Assembly: GCA_029339505.1 (NCBI GenBank)
Contig: JAQISU010000081.1
Coordinates: 18,788,001-18,852,000, forward strand
DNA: 64,000 nucleotides
Source of the DNA: Unio delphinus
Lineage: Eukaryota > Mollusca > Bivalvia > Unionida > Unionidae
Direction: 5' to 3'
Position numbers and translations under genes: made by a program. A model generated the notes under the pieces. The model did not search any database. It was not told the origin of the DNA and worked only from the letters and a program-made list of their open reading frames with translations. Positions within the stretch are counted from its first letter, which is position 1, and each line of letters begins with the position of its first letter. This document shows, piece by piece, positions 38,296 through 49,147 of this stretch.

Positions 38296-38830
38296 TTATG
38301 ACAATATTTTATCGTCTAAGATTGCGTCCCCGTCTAGCGACAGGTTTTCCCGAAAGATAGGGTCTGCTTCTTCAAAAAGAGAAGATTTCATTCTTGTCGA
38401 TACGGCAGTCCACAAATCCTCGATCTTGTTCTTGCTGTTGTTACTGCTGCTGTCTCTGATGGTTCTGAAGAATGTACTTCTCTGTTCATTCTTCTTTCTC
38501 CTTAATTTCTTTTTTGAAGAGGTCTTCTATTAGGTCTTCGGGCACTTTCAACATTCTGACATTCTCTATTTCTTCAGGTTTCGGTATCAGACTTGTCTGA
38601 CACGATATAAGTTTAATTAAGCTTCGTTCAGCTTCGCTATTCTTGAACACATCTTTATAGGAGGACGGGTCAACAATGGGTGTTCAGACTGGAGACTGTT
38701 TCACTTTATATGGTTCAAGGGCGGATGCAATAGAAAAAATCCCTAGATTTTGTTTGTTTGATCGGAATGTTAAGTTTAGGGTGAGGGATAGAGAGACGTC
38801 AAAGATATGGATAAAACTTTGAAAACAAAC
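38296..38830 (-). pseudogene. Unrecognised terminal ORF of the Polinton-like element, broken
   Basis: A minus-strand coding-like segment follows the protease. It reads LEPYKVKQSPV, an in-frame TGA, then TPIVDPSSYKDVFKNSEAER and KPEEIENVRMLKVPEDLIED. A +1/-1 shift leads to NKIEDLWTAVSTRMKSSLFE and EADPIFRENLSLDGDAILDD, closing with TAA at 38,296. I do not recognise the protein. Acidic, helix-rich composition and its place after the protease suggest a structural or accessory gene of the element. Confidence 0.5.
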
Positions 38831-38924
38831 GACAGGCATTTTTTTAAAAAAAAAAATATTTTTATTCAAATAACAATCATTGAACCATGAACCATTAACA
38901 ATGAACAAAATTTCTTCAAACACA

Positions 38925-39251
38925 TTATATTTGACATGGTTGACAACGTTGTGAAGAAGAGAAGCTAGATTTCCAAGAACGAAAGTCATTAGGCCATTGA
39001 TGTACATTACGTTTCGTAGCTAAAGACAACAGATAATCATAATGGTCACAAAACCATCGATCTACTTTGTCATTGTTTCTAGAAGAATGACGATCAAAAT
39101 AAGTCGCTAAATGTTCTAAAGAATATCCAAGACTGCGTTGATGCAGAAAATATACACAATATTGTCCACACACCATATAATATGTGCTTTGTAATTTCAC
39201 ATTATTGAATCGTGTCGTCTGAGCATTTCTTCTCTTTACCTTCCTCGTCAA
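38925..39251 (-). pseudogene. Adenain-like cysteine protease fragment (Polinton/Maverick PRO)
   Basis: The frame contains KLQSTYYMVCGQYCVYFLHQ, RSLGYSLEHLATYF and DRWFCDHYDY. The VCGQYC block with upstream QS and downstream R-x-x-G-x-S-x-x-x-x is the active-site cysteine segment of the adenovirus-type maturation proteases carried by Polintons and adintoviruses. The N-terminal half with the catalytic His and Asp/Glu is not continuous with this frame (possible remains at 39,251-39,400), so the gene is broken. Confidence 0.75.
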
Positions 39252-39528
39252 CGTTCATGGAAGAATGCCTTTTGAAAGGAATGACACGCAGTAACGGTAC
39301 AGAGGTGTGTCCCACCACGTTGTACTCCACCACACAGAGTACACAAAAATAAAATTGATCCTTGGTTCATTTATACAGCGAATCGAAATAAATATGTCTC
39401 AAACTCCAAGTTAATGGTAACAGCTGGTTTTTCGTTTTTAATTTTGACTATCCTGGAGGCTCTACCCAAAATATACCATTCCGGACAAACGGTAATGGCC
39501 AAAATTGTATCCTCTGAAAATTTGATCA

Positions 39529-39945
39529 TTAGGCGACGAGCCACTTTATGGTACTCAAAGGTGACACTTTTTTGGCTTTGTCCAAGGCAATATCAAACAT
39601 TGTATTGAACCTGATAGGAATCGAAGTGACCAAATGTTGACCACTAAAATAATAGCATGCAGGAATGGTTAACAGAAAAGTGAATCGTAAAGCTGTGGGG
39701 TTCTGTATTTTTATACAGTCACTGACAATGCTGCATTCCTCTGAGTTTTGTTGCAATGGGTCATCATGAACTTCTACTGTAAAACTGTTTGAATTGTGAT
39801 GATGTTTTTGATTTGTGTAGGGTGTATCATTTCCCCCAAAGCCACTTCCCAATGGGTTTCTTGATCCAAATGAATGCTTGATGTGATTTAGCTATGTAAC
39901 AGCACGAAGCTTTGTTAGGAAAAAACTCCATGGAACTGTTACTGG
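39529..39945 (-). pseudogene. Capsid-type protein fragment of the Polinton-like element
   Basis: Two minus-strand frames abut: one with CLKFPSNSSMEFFPNK, then after a shift NPLGSGFGGNDTPYTNQ and SDCIKIQNPTALRFTF. The LPSNSS-x-x-x-FP-x-N-like start resembles the N-terminus of structural proteins next to the protease in Maverick-type elements. Assignment as minor capsid or penton-like rests on this and on position. It is truncated compared with any full capsid gene. Confidence 0.4.
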
Positions 39946-40241
39946 GGAACTTTAAGCAAACTTGGTTGTATTTGTTCATAGTTCCAAAGTTCTGATGTCC
40001 GAGGGATCACTCGATGTCAGAGGAGTTTCTAGAAGTGGATTGTGAATCGAGAGGTGCCTACTAGAAGAATGACTGACGTTGGACGCAAGGCTCTCGCTGT
40101 TGTTCCCGTTGGAAGTGTATTTCAAAGAAGAATTGGGAAAAAGATAACCGGCGCAGCTGCTGAGTAAAATGGTCATTACTTGCTTGTCTCCTTGTTGCAA
40201 ACTCAGATTGGCAATGGCTGCACCGATGATACTATACACCA

Positions 40242-40560
40242 CAAAGATTTATCTCTAGGGCATTTAAACAAGACCACGTAATGAAATTTGAGACTAATGG
40301 TGCAATCGGCTCAACTTTGTTGAAACAAATTTTGTGTATTGTAAACGACACTGGCATTACCATGATGCCAATTGCGCGTAAACCACAGTTTAATTTCTTC
40401 TTTGTCTTCTCCTAACATGTCGAAAATGACCAAATGGGTTTGACTTGGGTCAGACACGATTCCGTCGTCTTCGCTAGGAATGCCTTCCAGAAACACGATG
40501 GAATCAGCTTGACTTTCTCTCTTTGGTCTTCGGAAGTGTGGCAAAGGAGGGATATCCACT
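40242..40560 (-). pseudogene. FtsK/HerA-type genome-packaging ATPase, Walker B half
   Basis: The frame holds SIVFLEGIPSEDD, THLVIFDMLGEDKEEIKLWF, then HHGNASVVYNTQNLF. The hydrophobic-D stretch is Walker B, and the S/T-x-x-x-N-TQNLF segment is the sensor region of the packaging ATPases of Polintons and related double-stranded DNA viruses. A further piece, KFHYVVLFKCPRE, follows a stop. Walker A is absent because the upstream part has been deleted. The frame is fused at its 5' end to DNA polymerase sequence. Confidence 0.75.
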
Positions 40561-40564
40561 GGCT

Positions 40565-43245
40565 TCTTGTTTAATTTAAAAAAAGCATCCACGTAGTCTC
40601 CGAAAATACCTTTCTGTGCCTCGTCACCCTTGTGGTATTGTTGTGTCTTGGGAAAGTGGTAAATTTCGTACACTTCTAACAGTTGGTATCCCATGTCCAG
40701 AGCAATGAACAATTCCACGCTGACCTACCTTCCTATCAAGGCGTGTTCTTTCTGGGTGTGACAAGGTTGGTCTTGGTTGCACGTGTCAGCACAATTACGA
40801 CACAAAGGAAACATCAGTTTCCCTTGGCAATGGTGAGGTAAAACGGGATGGTACAAGTCCGTGGGAGGTAAGACTTTGCACTTGATCAAGTCTTCGTATT
40901 GTTAAATGTTGTCCAGGTCATTGTGTTTCGTCATTAATTGTGGATGCTCTAGGGGAAAGTGACGTTGTTTGCACTCTTTAGGATACAGCGAACACACGTC
41001 CAAGTATTTGATTTCTTCACCTTTCTTCGCCTTTCTAATGTCCGCTTCGTACAGAAAACAGGTGGCATTCTTCGTCCTCTGTACAAATGATCCCGCGGGT
41101 TCAATAGGTCCATCAACTTGTAACATTCCATGATGCGTTTAAACAAAGGACATGCTTTCAAACGGTGATCGTTCTCGTGTTCACACATTTTCACCATTTG
41201 CTATCCTTGTTGTTCTAACTTCAAGCGTTGCTGCCATGTGATCTCGTACAATTTTTACATAGTTCGTTGTAAAAACTGATTTTTGGTGTCATGTTGATGG
41301 TAGCAGAGGGGACATCCGTGAAATAAGCATCGATTAAACTCTTACACGATTTGAAGGTTTTCTAAGTCACAGCCATCCACCGAATACGTTCAGATTGGCT
41401 GGCGTATGGAATCCATTTGTCTTCCTTGTCGCACGTGTAATGTAGCCAGCATAGGGCTTTGACCAAGTATTGACGATTGATAAAGTTCGTCGTTTGAGGA
41501 CTAATGACAGCCAGGGTGTTTTCAGGCATGAATCGTTTTCGGTACACTAAGGAACACACTTTGACAATGGTGAAAGCTTCTTTTAAAGGATCGATCCCTC
41601 CGTGTTCCATGAACAATTTTCGAAATTTTCCACAGCAACGGCGTAAAATGTATACGCCAGATCAAAAATACTTTAACATTTCTTCTTGAAAGTCGAAGCG
41701 GTCCGAGGCGTGAGTCTGGTTCCAAGCTTAGAAAGCTTCTCGTTGTTCGGTGCTAATTTTGTCAGGGTCGTTGTAGTGAGCCTCAGGCAAATGGGGTAGA
41801 ACGGCATATTGATTGGCTTCGATATTGAAAAAGTGCAGGAAAATATCCGTTGGCCATTTTTGGCATTCCAAACGTATTTTGGCATGCGACTCAAAGGCAT
41901 GGCCATGTAACTCATTGAATTTTTAAATTGCACTTGTCATATTTGCATGGAAATAATTTTTGCTCCGTTCAAAGTCTTTTTAGGACGTCGGTACTTTGTT
42001 CCGTATAGTATCTGAGCAGAAACTGCCCATCGTATCCGGAGAAATTATGAGCCATTACTGTGGCATAGCGATGACAATCTCCGTAACGTTCGATGTCTTC
42101 TTGACTCCACGTTTCGTCGATGGGGTTTAAGATCCATTTGGCAAAAACGAACAACGTGTTTGATCCTCGAAAGATATTTTCACGTCCTCCAGGAATTTGC
42201 TACAGTAAAGGCAATGAGTAAAGATAGGTTCTTGGATGCACCACTCGCACGCTCGGTGAGTCACACAGAAATTGGGAATGTGAATGCCAGTCTCTTACAT
42301 GCATTCAAAATATAAAAAAGATAGAATTCCCTTTCTTCTGGACATCGTCTTGCTCTTGGTGTTTGGAATGTTAGTTTTGAATGAAGCATTCGTGTTCCGA
42401 GTCAAACTTTGGTGACAAATGTGACATCGTTTTTTCCCTGAACATACGTGCTTCTTGGTACGAATGCCTTGTCCGCAAGTAGGGCACAATCTCATAAGCT
42501 GACATGCACTTTTCTGCTGTGAACATTGTGTCTTCAAAAAGTACGCTGACAAGCTGGACAAATGTACTCGTTCGTTCTTGTCCTACATCAAGACAGAGTT
42601 GAGAGGCTAAATATCCTAAGCGTTTCGATCCACAATGCCTGTGTTGTTCTCGAATCCGGCGAGACTGGTTATGGCATCGAAATATTATTTGTGATGATAG
42701 ACTTGAATGTATTTTCCGTCTTTAAAATCGTTGCCTCGAAGCAACAGAGGTCCACGCACATCTTGAGGGTGTACTTTTAAGGTGTAACGTGGAGCTAAGA
42801 CTTCTTGCAATTTTTGCATTTCTGGAACGCCACATCATGTGTCTTTAGATAACTTAGCTTGCTGTAACATGTGTTCTGAACAGTGTCGCTTTTCTATCGG
42901 TAATGTGAAACTTGTCATTTGGTTGTTGTATGTGTTGAATATTGTTAATGACTTTGGAAGGAGTCAATCTTGTTGGGCTACTAAAATCGATCCAAACGGA
43001 AGACTTCAAACCGTTGTGATTAATAGAAAATCTTAAAAGATCGTCTTCTTTGGCTTGATATTGCTGTTTCAGTGTAGTTAACAAAGAATTCTAAACCTCG
43101 GTAATGTATTCCTCTGCATTCTCCAAAGATATGTCGGCATTAATACCTTTAAACTTTGGCGCGTACGAGTAAGCCGTAGTTCTAAATTTTCTAGAGAAGC
43201 GTTTTTCCGTCTCTCGAATGTGGTAATACTTTCCATGGTTGACTT
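40565..43245 (-). pseudogene. Protein-primed family B DNA polymerase (Polinton/Maverick type), broken
   Basis: Successive minus-strand frames give an N-terminal block (EDDLLRFSINHNGLKSSVWI), a CPTCGQ..CSGKKRCHICHQ zinc-binding region and HIPNFCVTHRACEWC. Then come the exonuclease II motif AHNFSGYDGQFLLRYY, FKNSMSYMAMPLSRMPK in the exonuclease III region, and polymerase motif A (YLDVCSLYP). After that come KCKVLPPTDLYHP and ALDMGYQLLEVYEIYHFPKT. At least three frame changes and several stops break it. Motifs B and C are missing because the sequence jumps to the packaging ATPase near 40,560. An upstream frame at 43,268-43,462 may be its extreme N-terminus but is not recognisable. Confidence 0.85.
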
Positions 43246-43550
43246 GTGAACTTTGCTTGGACGTCGATTATCTGGGTCTGTATTCGGGCTCAATCATGTC
43301 ATATTCAAAGTCTCTGGCATAAATTTGATCCAAGACTTTAGCTACTGTTCGTGGCGATAAATCACGTTTCCGTCTCTTATTTTCTTCTCCTTTCTCTACA
43401 ACATGATGCGATCGTCCATCTTGTCTCCATAAAGTCAAATTACGACATTTGAAAGACCACAAACTCTTATATATGCATGTTTGACCAGTGTATATATCAA
43501 GGGTTAGTGTCCAACCTTTCAGTATTCATTTCCCTCTCAAATTGACCAGA

Positions 43551-43860
43551 ACGATGGAAGCTCATCAGAGCTTTGCGCAGTGTCATACGAACGTTTTCTT
43601 CAGACAAGCTAACGAACTACATCCCGTCCTTTCGAGATAAACGTCAAAACACTTGCTATATATTTAAGAAGAGACATTGGGCTACAGAATGTTCAGACCG
43701 TGAAAAAAAGCAATACAGGTTCCAGAAGAGACAAATGTCAAGATACCTGTTATCATTGTAAAGAGAAGGGACATTGGTCTCCAAACTGCCCTAAGAAACA
43801 ACAGGAACAGAGGAGGGGAGAGGGATTCCAAACAGGAAAAATAAGAGGTACCCTTCCCAA
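43551..43860 (+). pseudogene. Two tandem CCHC zinc-knuckle remnants in different frames
   Basis: One frame reads TCYIFKKRHWATEC, a zinc knuckle that has lost its second Cys and one residue. The next frame reads DTCYHCKEKGHWSPNCPKKQ, an intact C-x2-C-x4-H-x4-C knuckle, then a basic tail ending at a TGA near 43,872. Zinc knuckles are typical of retroelement Gag proteins but also occur in other mobile elements. Here it points away from the polymerase and lies between the two transcription directions. Confidence 0.6.
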
Positions 43861-44206
43861 AGAAGAACCCTGATACGTTCAGAAAGACAAGAGAAGAAGA
43901 AGAGACGAAAGTGAGGAAGAAGAGAATTTAAACCATGTGACAATAAATTCATAAAACAGAGACAATAAACAAAGAAAACACAGAAGATATCTAAAGTTGT
44001 ATTGTGTTGTGATATTGGATTGTAACATTTGTACCAGAATAGACCATACAGAATAAAACGTAAGTGTCTCATGATTTTGATGTTTTAGAATAAGAACTTA
44101 CAACTCACACACTCGAACACGTACATCAAGGGGGAAAAAGGGATTTTGAGTTTTTTCGAAAGAAGTCTGATACATTTTATTCAGACTCCTTAACTCAGCC
44201 AAAATG

Positions 44207-44214
44207 TATAAAAG
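44207..44214 (+). promoter_or_regulatory. TATA box for the rightward gene
   Basis: TATAAAAG is a consensus-strength TATA box. A start site about 30 bases downstream would precede the rightward frame (ATG at 44,422) by about 190 nt of pyrimidine-rich leader. A minus-strand ATATATAAG (43,474-43,466) sits just before the leftward polymerase unit, so the two could be divergent promoters. Confidence 0.5.
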
Positions 44215-44421
44215 TACCGTTACCAGTTGACTTCCACTGTCCTCCTTCTCTCCTAAACCTTGTTTCTTTACTACTGCTGCTTCTTTGCTTTTCTGTCCTT
44301 TCCTTCTTCTCTTTTTCTTCCTGCTGTTGCTGTTCAAGCAGAAAAGCTTGTTATGTTTTTTCTGTTGCTGTAAAAAAATTCTCCTATTCTTCTTTCTGTC
44401 TCTGTTTAAAATCCTTGACGT

Positions 44422-45078
44422 ATGGCAAAAACGGAGAAGGTGGCGAAGGTACTGGTACCGGAACAAATTATTGCGAAGAAGATAGAAAGTCTACTAAATC
44501 TCAAATCGGACTCTTCTGGAAGTAAAATTGTGTTGACTTTAGTAGCCATTGCTATATCATTGCTCCTCGTCACCACGGCCAGTGCACCACAATTCATTGT
44601 CTTCTTAGTTTCCGTCATGATTGAAAACTGTCGCATCGATTCACGACACACAGACGCTAGCGCACCTATATAGAGAATGTGACGTCACAGACCTATCTCT
44701 CCTAATTGGAAGACAGACTCCGCAGTATGACTGTATTTTGTAACGCATATATGGATTGATGAAAGAACTAGATCCGTTTCGATCCGCTCTTCCACTATAC
44801 ATAACCGCAGTACACTGCATTCCTTCGCCTATTTTTCGTCACAAGATGTGGACAAACGTAGCATCGTCTACCCTCATTTCGTCAATGCTCTTCCACCCGG
44901 ACTATCCCATGTATGTCAGATCATCATGGACAATCACTCGAATGACAGCCCTTTGGAAAAGATAGATCTATGTAGAGAGGCAAGGCTGTTTGAAGAAAGT
45001 CCTTATCTACGAACCAGAAGTCAGACGAAGCTTAAGGAAGAGAAGGAGATCCGCGACATGCCGTCTATGTTAACGTAA
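44422..45078 (+). pseudogene. Unrecognised rightward ORF of the Polinton-like element, interrupted by stops
   Basis: One frame runs from ATG 44,422 (MAKTEKVAKVLVPEQIIAKK), with a strongly hydrophobic, membrane-like segment at about residues 36-54, to TAG 44,671. After two TGA codons (44,680 and 44,728) the same frame is open again, with SIVYPHFVNALPPG, CREARLFEESPYLRTR and LKEEKEIRDMPSMLT before TAA at 45,076. Whether it is one 218-codon gene with three stop mutations or two genes cannot be decided here. I recognise no family, and it is not a core histone. It ends 22 nt before a perfect histone-type stem-loop. Confidence 0.45.
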
Positions 45079-45100
45079 TGATGTTAGCATAAAACTCAAA

Positions 45101-45135
45101 GGCCCTTTTCAGGGCCACTCAAAGGTCTCAAAAGA
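45101..45135 (+). terminator. Histone mRNA-type 3' stem-loop with downstream purine element
   Basis: GGCCCTTTTCAGGGCC (45,101-45,116) is a perfect 6-bp stem with a TTTC loop. It is flanked by CTCAAA before and ACTCA after, which matches the replication-dependent histone 3' consensus bound by SLBP. AAAAGA follows at 45,130, in the position of the histone downstream element that pairs with U7 snRNA. It starts 22 nt after the TAA at 45,076-45,078, the distance normal for histone genes. Confidence 0.85.
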
Positions 45136-45139
45136 TTTG

Positions 45140-48100
45140 CTTTCTTTGCCTCAGCCAACAAACTAATGTGAAATGTTTCTCCCTGTATATTATTGTATGT
45201 ATGTATGTATTCTGTCACTCTATAACTATTGGGAGTATATCTCTACTTGCCACCGAGGTTAATACGGTGCACACATGTTCCTACCATTGTTGCAACATTG
45301 TTGCAACGTTGTTAGAAATATTCAGTACCGTGTCGTCACCACACCTCTCCACTTTCCCTTGTCGCTAGTGTTGCCGAGGTTGATTTTTAAAACCTTGTCT
45401 CTAGAGTTGCCCGTGGTCTCTGTAATGTATATTCCCATTGTCGCTAGTGTGCCCCACTATACTACTTTTACATTCAACTTCAGGAACTGGGTGTGTCAAT
45501 CTATTTTTCTGATATACGCAGTCCTGGTTTCGAGAGAAAGATATCACCCAGCACCAATATAGTACTTGCATGGTACCATGCCACGATATACTATTCCTGG
45601 ACTATGGTAATCACTTACTTGACAGCCTGCACTGGACTGGGGCACCAGACTACCTCTGGCACAGTATTGAATTGTGCCATCTACAAATAGGAACCGGATA
45701 TGGTAATCAATTATACACTATTACACTGATACATTTGTAATACAACATATCATGATAGCTATGGTGACCATTCTTGGTATAGCTGTGACCATACTAAGAG
45801 ATAAAAAAAAAGGCGAGGCCTGGAACAAGTCTCTAGTTCCAATACAGTCTCAACCTACAATATCGATCACCAGAACTAGGCGATGTTATTAGTTTTCACA
45901 GTAAAACCGGTTTCTGTCCCAAAACAACACAGTATCCACCACATGATCTCGCCTTTTGCAACCGCGACTCTGTTCTGGAAGTTGAGCATAATTAACATTG
46001 GATTATATGAATCCTTTTCCAGTGTTGACTCTCGGAAGAAGGATTGACCAGGTTACAACGTGCATCGTGTATCTTTGTGAAAAAATTAGGCATGGGACAT
46101 CACAATTTGCACAAACACCAACATCACTGCAGGAATACCCACTTTTTGTCTTCTTTTCAGTTAGCATGGTTTTGGCCCATTAAAGAAGGATAGATGCATG
46201 TCAACATCCTGGATAAGAAAGTATATATTATCTGGAAAATATCTTCATTCGTCTATCTGTTACTTAAACTGTCTTTTTTATAGTGATGTCCTCGTCAATA
46301 CATATACTTAGGTCTGCCTTATCCTATGCATGCGCGAGTTCCTAGCAACTTACTATTCTGACAGAATCAGCAGATCCCAACTGCATGGTCCTTTCACCCA
46401 TCAGACTTAAATCGAATGTGTACCCACTAGTTTCATCTTTCACTTTCGTCCTCACACCATGCTCAGACCCGCGGCTCGCATGCCAAGGATCCAAAAGCAT
46501 GAGCAGTCTACATCCTTTCCTAAATTGAAATACTCATGTTAAACACTTCTAAGCGCTAAATTTCTAAATTCCTACTCAAGTGACTAGTCATAATGACTTA
46601 ATGCAAGCGAAGAAAGCTTAGATCAGCTTCTTTCTCAGTCTAGCAGCAGATATTATTTGAATATGTTTGCCCTCTCCGTTCCTGCTGAATCAATTACGAA
46701 TGCAGCTCCCCATCCAAAATAGACAACTTAAACATGCACGCCTAACTCTTACCAAATAACCACACAAGGAAAAACATCTCTAAACAAGTGGATTACTAAT
46801 GTACTCGCGAAAGACGGCCCGCTACTACTGAAGTCTATGAGGGCAAACGGGGTATTATTATTTTTATCTAATGGTGAGAACATATCACGTGTCTCCCTTG
46901 AAGCCTGAGGACAACAAACAGTTAAATAACTCCTACTCTCTTCGAGCAGAAGATAGCGCCCATCAATCTGAAGGACTACAGTCTCATACATTAAGCTCTC
47001 GTGGAATGGAGGATAAAGGCTAGAACAAGGACCTCTTTCCCCATGTTTAGAATTTTTACTTATATCGACCGACGACCGTTTTCCAAAATTAAAAAGATCA
47101 TGAGTTATTATATGGCGTTGTTAGTTAATGTGCCACGCCCGATTTCTAATCGCCTTAGCCACAACAGGCGGATTGAATGAAACTACCAAACTATTTGCAG
47201 ATCTGCCGCTATGATGTAATATCTTCCATGGCTACCTGCTTTCAAAGCCGCCAAAAGACAAACACCTTTGGGAATCGGACTTTATCGTGACATTGTTTAC
47301 CTTCATAGGCCCCTTCGTTCTATTGGTGTCTACATCAGTACATTGGTGCACTTTATTGATACCTGCAGTAAACTGAGCCGAACAACAGAGGGATAACTTG
47401 CTTATATGTATCACTTAAATACGAAATGGATAAGTTGAATCTGAAGGAGTGATTTCTTTTCTTCTTCTCTACAGCGCGTCAATGAATAAACCATGTGTTA
47501 AACCTTTTACGTATCATACGAAACGAGAAACACTAGCACTTACAATATGAGACTAGAGACACATAAATCACCAGGTAAAGAGGATGTAACTCCGTGCACA
47601 TCTTACCTATTCTTATTTCATATTGTAACTTGGTAAAGTATTTGAAAAATAAACAAAATATTATGGTAACGTGTTACTTCAATAGCACTTACCAAATCAT
47701 GATATAGACACACCATCCAAGCTCTCACCGTAGATGATCGTGCAGATTCATTCCACAGTAACTGACAATGGACTTGCCATCTTTCAAGTTTACGACCTTT
47801 AAGCACTTTTGCTGCTAAAATAAGTTAAACGACATGACACAAATATGTTTTAGTTTGTGACGGCTTGGTTTGGGTGGTATTGAAGAAATTTGATCAAGAA
47901 TCTTTTTAAATCTGACATCTCGGTACTTCTTATTTTGGTGACGCATGGTGAAATATAGTAGTCACTTTTCAGGCGACAGCTGGGGTTAAGAAATGAGGTG
48001 TCAGTAATTATACGTTTTGCTTTAAATTTGTTGATAATAATTCTTCACCGGCTGTTGCATTCACATTTTAATGTGTGCAGAACAAAGATTACTCTCTTTT

Positions 48101-49147
48101 TCGTGCCCTTCATGGCTATTTGATACAAGTAATTTTAATTTATATTGCTAATCCATCTTCGCAAACCAAGGTACTCATTTGTTAACCCTATCTTCACCTT
48201 GGCTGATGAAGCATATAGTTTAGTGTGTTGTCTTTGCGACATCTTTTGGATTGCATGAGCTGTCTCCCTTAGTATGCAATGACAACTAACAAATAGCGTG
48301 CAACAGCAACGCATTGTAAATCAGCCTAAAATGGTAATGGTGTGCAATGGACTTGTAAAGCATACTTTGTAAGTTTAGCATCGAAAGTATGACTACTTAT
48401 CAAAGAAGCTAAAACATGATTATTTGATTGTAAAATAATTCCATAAACGCGGTCCCGTCATTGAGACAAATTAGCTGCCATGACTTTGAATGGTCTGTAT
48501 TCAACTTAAAATATTTATTGAATAAGTCGACAGGGTCATTGCCCACTCTTCCAGATGGCTCAATCTGGCCATGATCCAATTACATGATAACTGTACAATT
48601 AAAACGTTAATAGGGTGAACTAAAACCTGCATATTCAAATTTGAATGCATGTGACTTGCAAGCAAAATATCATATACAATGGTTGTGCTATAAGTTTTCA
48701 ATTGGAACAAATTTATAAGGAAAGCAGTCACGAAGAAAAACAGTTGCATTGTTCTAACAACAATTATATTACGATACTAACACAATGGGAATATGGTTCT
48801 GGGACATCAAGGCAGTCAGTTTTTCTGTATGCATTGGTTGATTATTTAAGTGGCCAGGAAGACCAAGCAGACATTTGGTCAATATCATGCAGTGACACAG
48901 TCCACATCCTGTCAGTGTGAAATTCTAATTGGGTTTGAGTTGTTTTCTTCAATATTAGACTTTCATACCGTTATTGGCTGAGTATGGGATTAACAACATG
49001 GTAAAACGCATCTTCAACAGGTACTATCACATCTGCAATATAATAATAGTCTGCATATTAAACTATAATTGATCTTGACTGTATGGTCTCAGATTTTAAT
49101 GTTTTCAAATTAGAATAATGTTATCATATGGTCTCTATCGAACGATA
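45140..49147. other. Four kilobases without a recognised gene
   Basis: This stretch looks less AT-rich than the flanks up to about 47.5 kb. It contains many short frames on both strands, none of which I recognise. No integrase, transposase, satellite or terminal inverted repeat is visible. It may be the eroded remainder of the element to its left or unrelated intergenic DNA. Confidence 0.5.

Noticed and set aside
41518..41532. Third histone-like stem-loop (GTTTTCAGGC)
   Set aside because: It lies inside polymerase coding sequence, the stem does not pair, and no stop codon or purine element is at the right distance.
44680..44687. TGACGTCA as a cAMP-response element
   Set aside because: A perfect 8-mer palindrome, but it lies within the interrupted reading frame and nothing else supports a promoter there.
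44422..45078. Histone gene, suggested by the stem-loop
   Set aside because: The translated frame has a hydrophobic membrane-like segment and none of the histone fold signatures of H2A, H2B, H3 or H4. A badly scrambled copy cannot be fully excluded.
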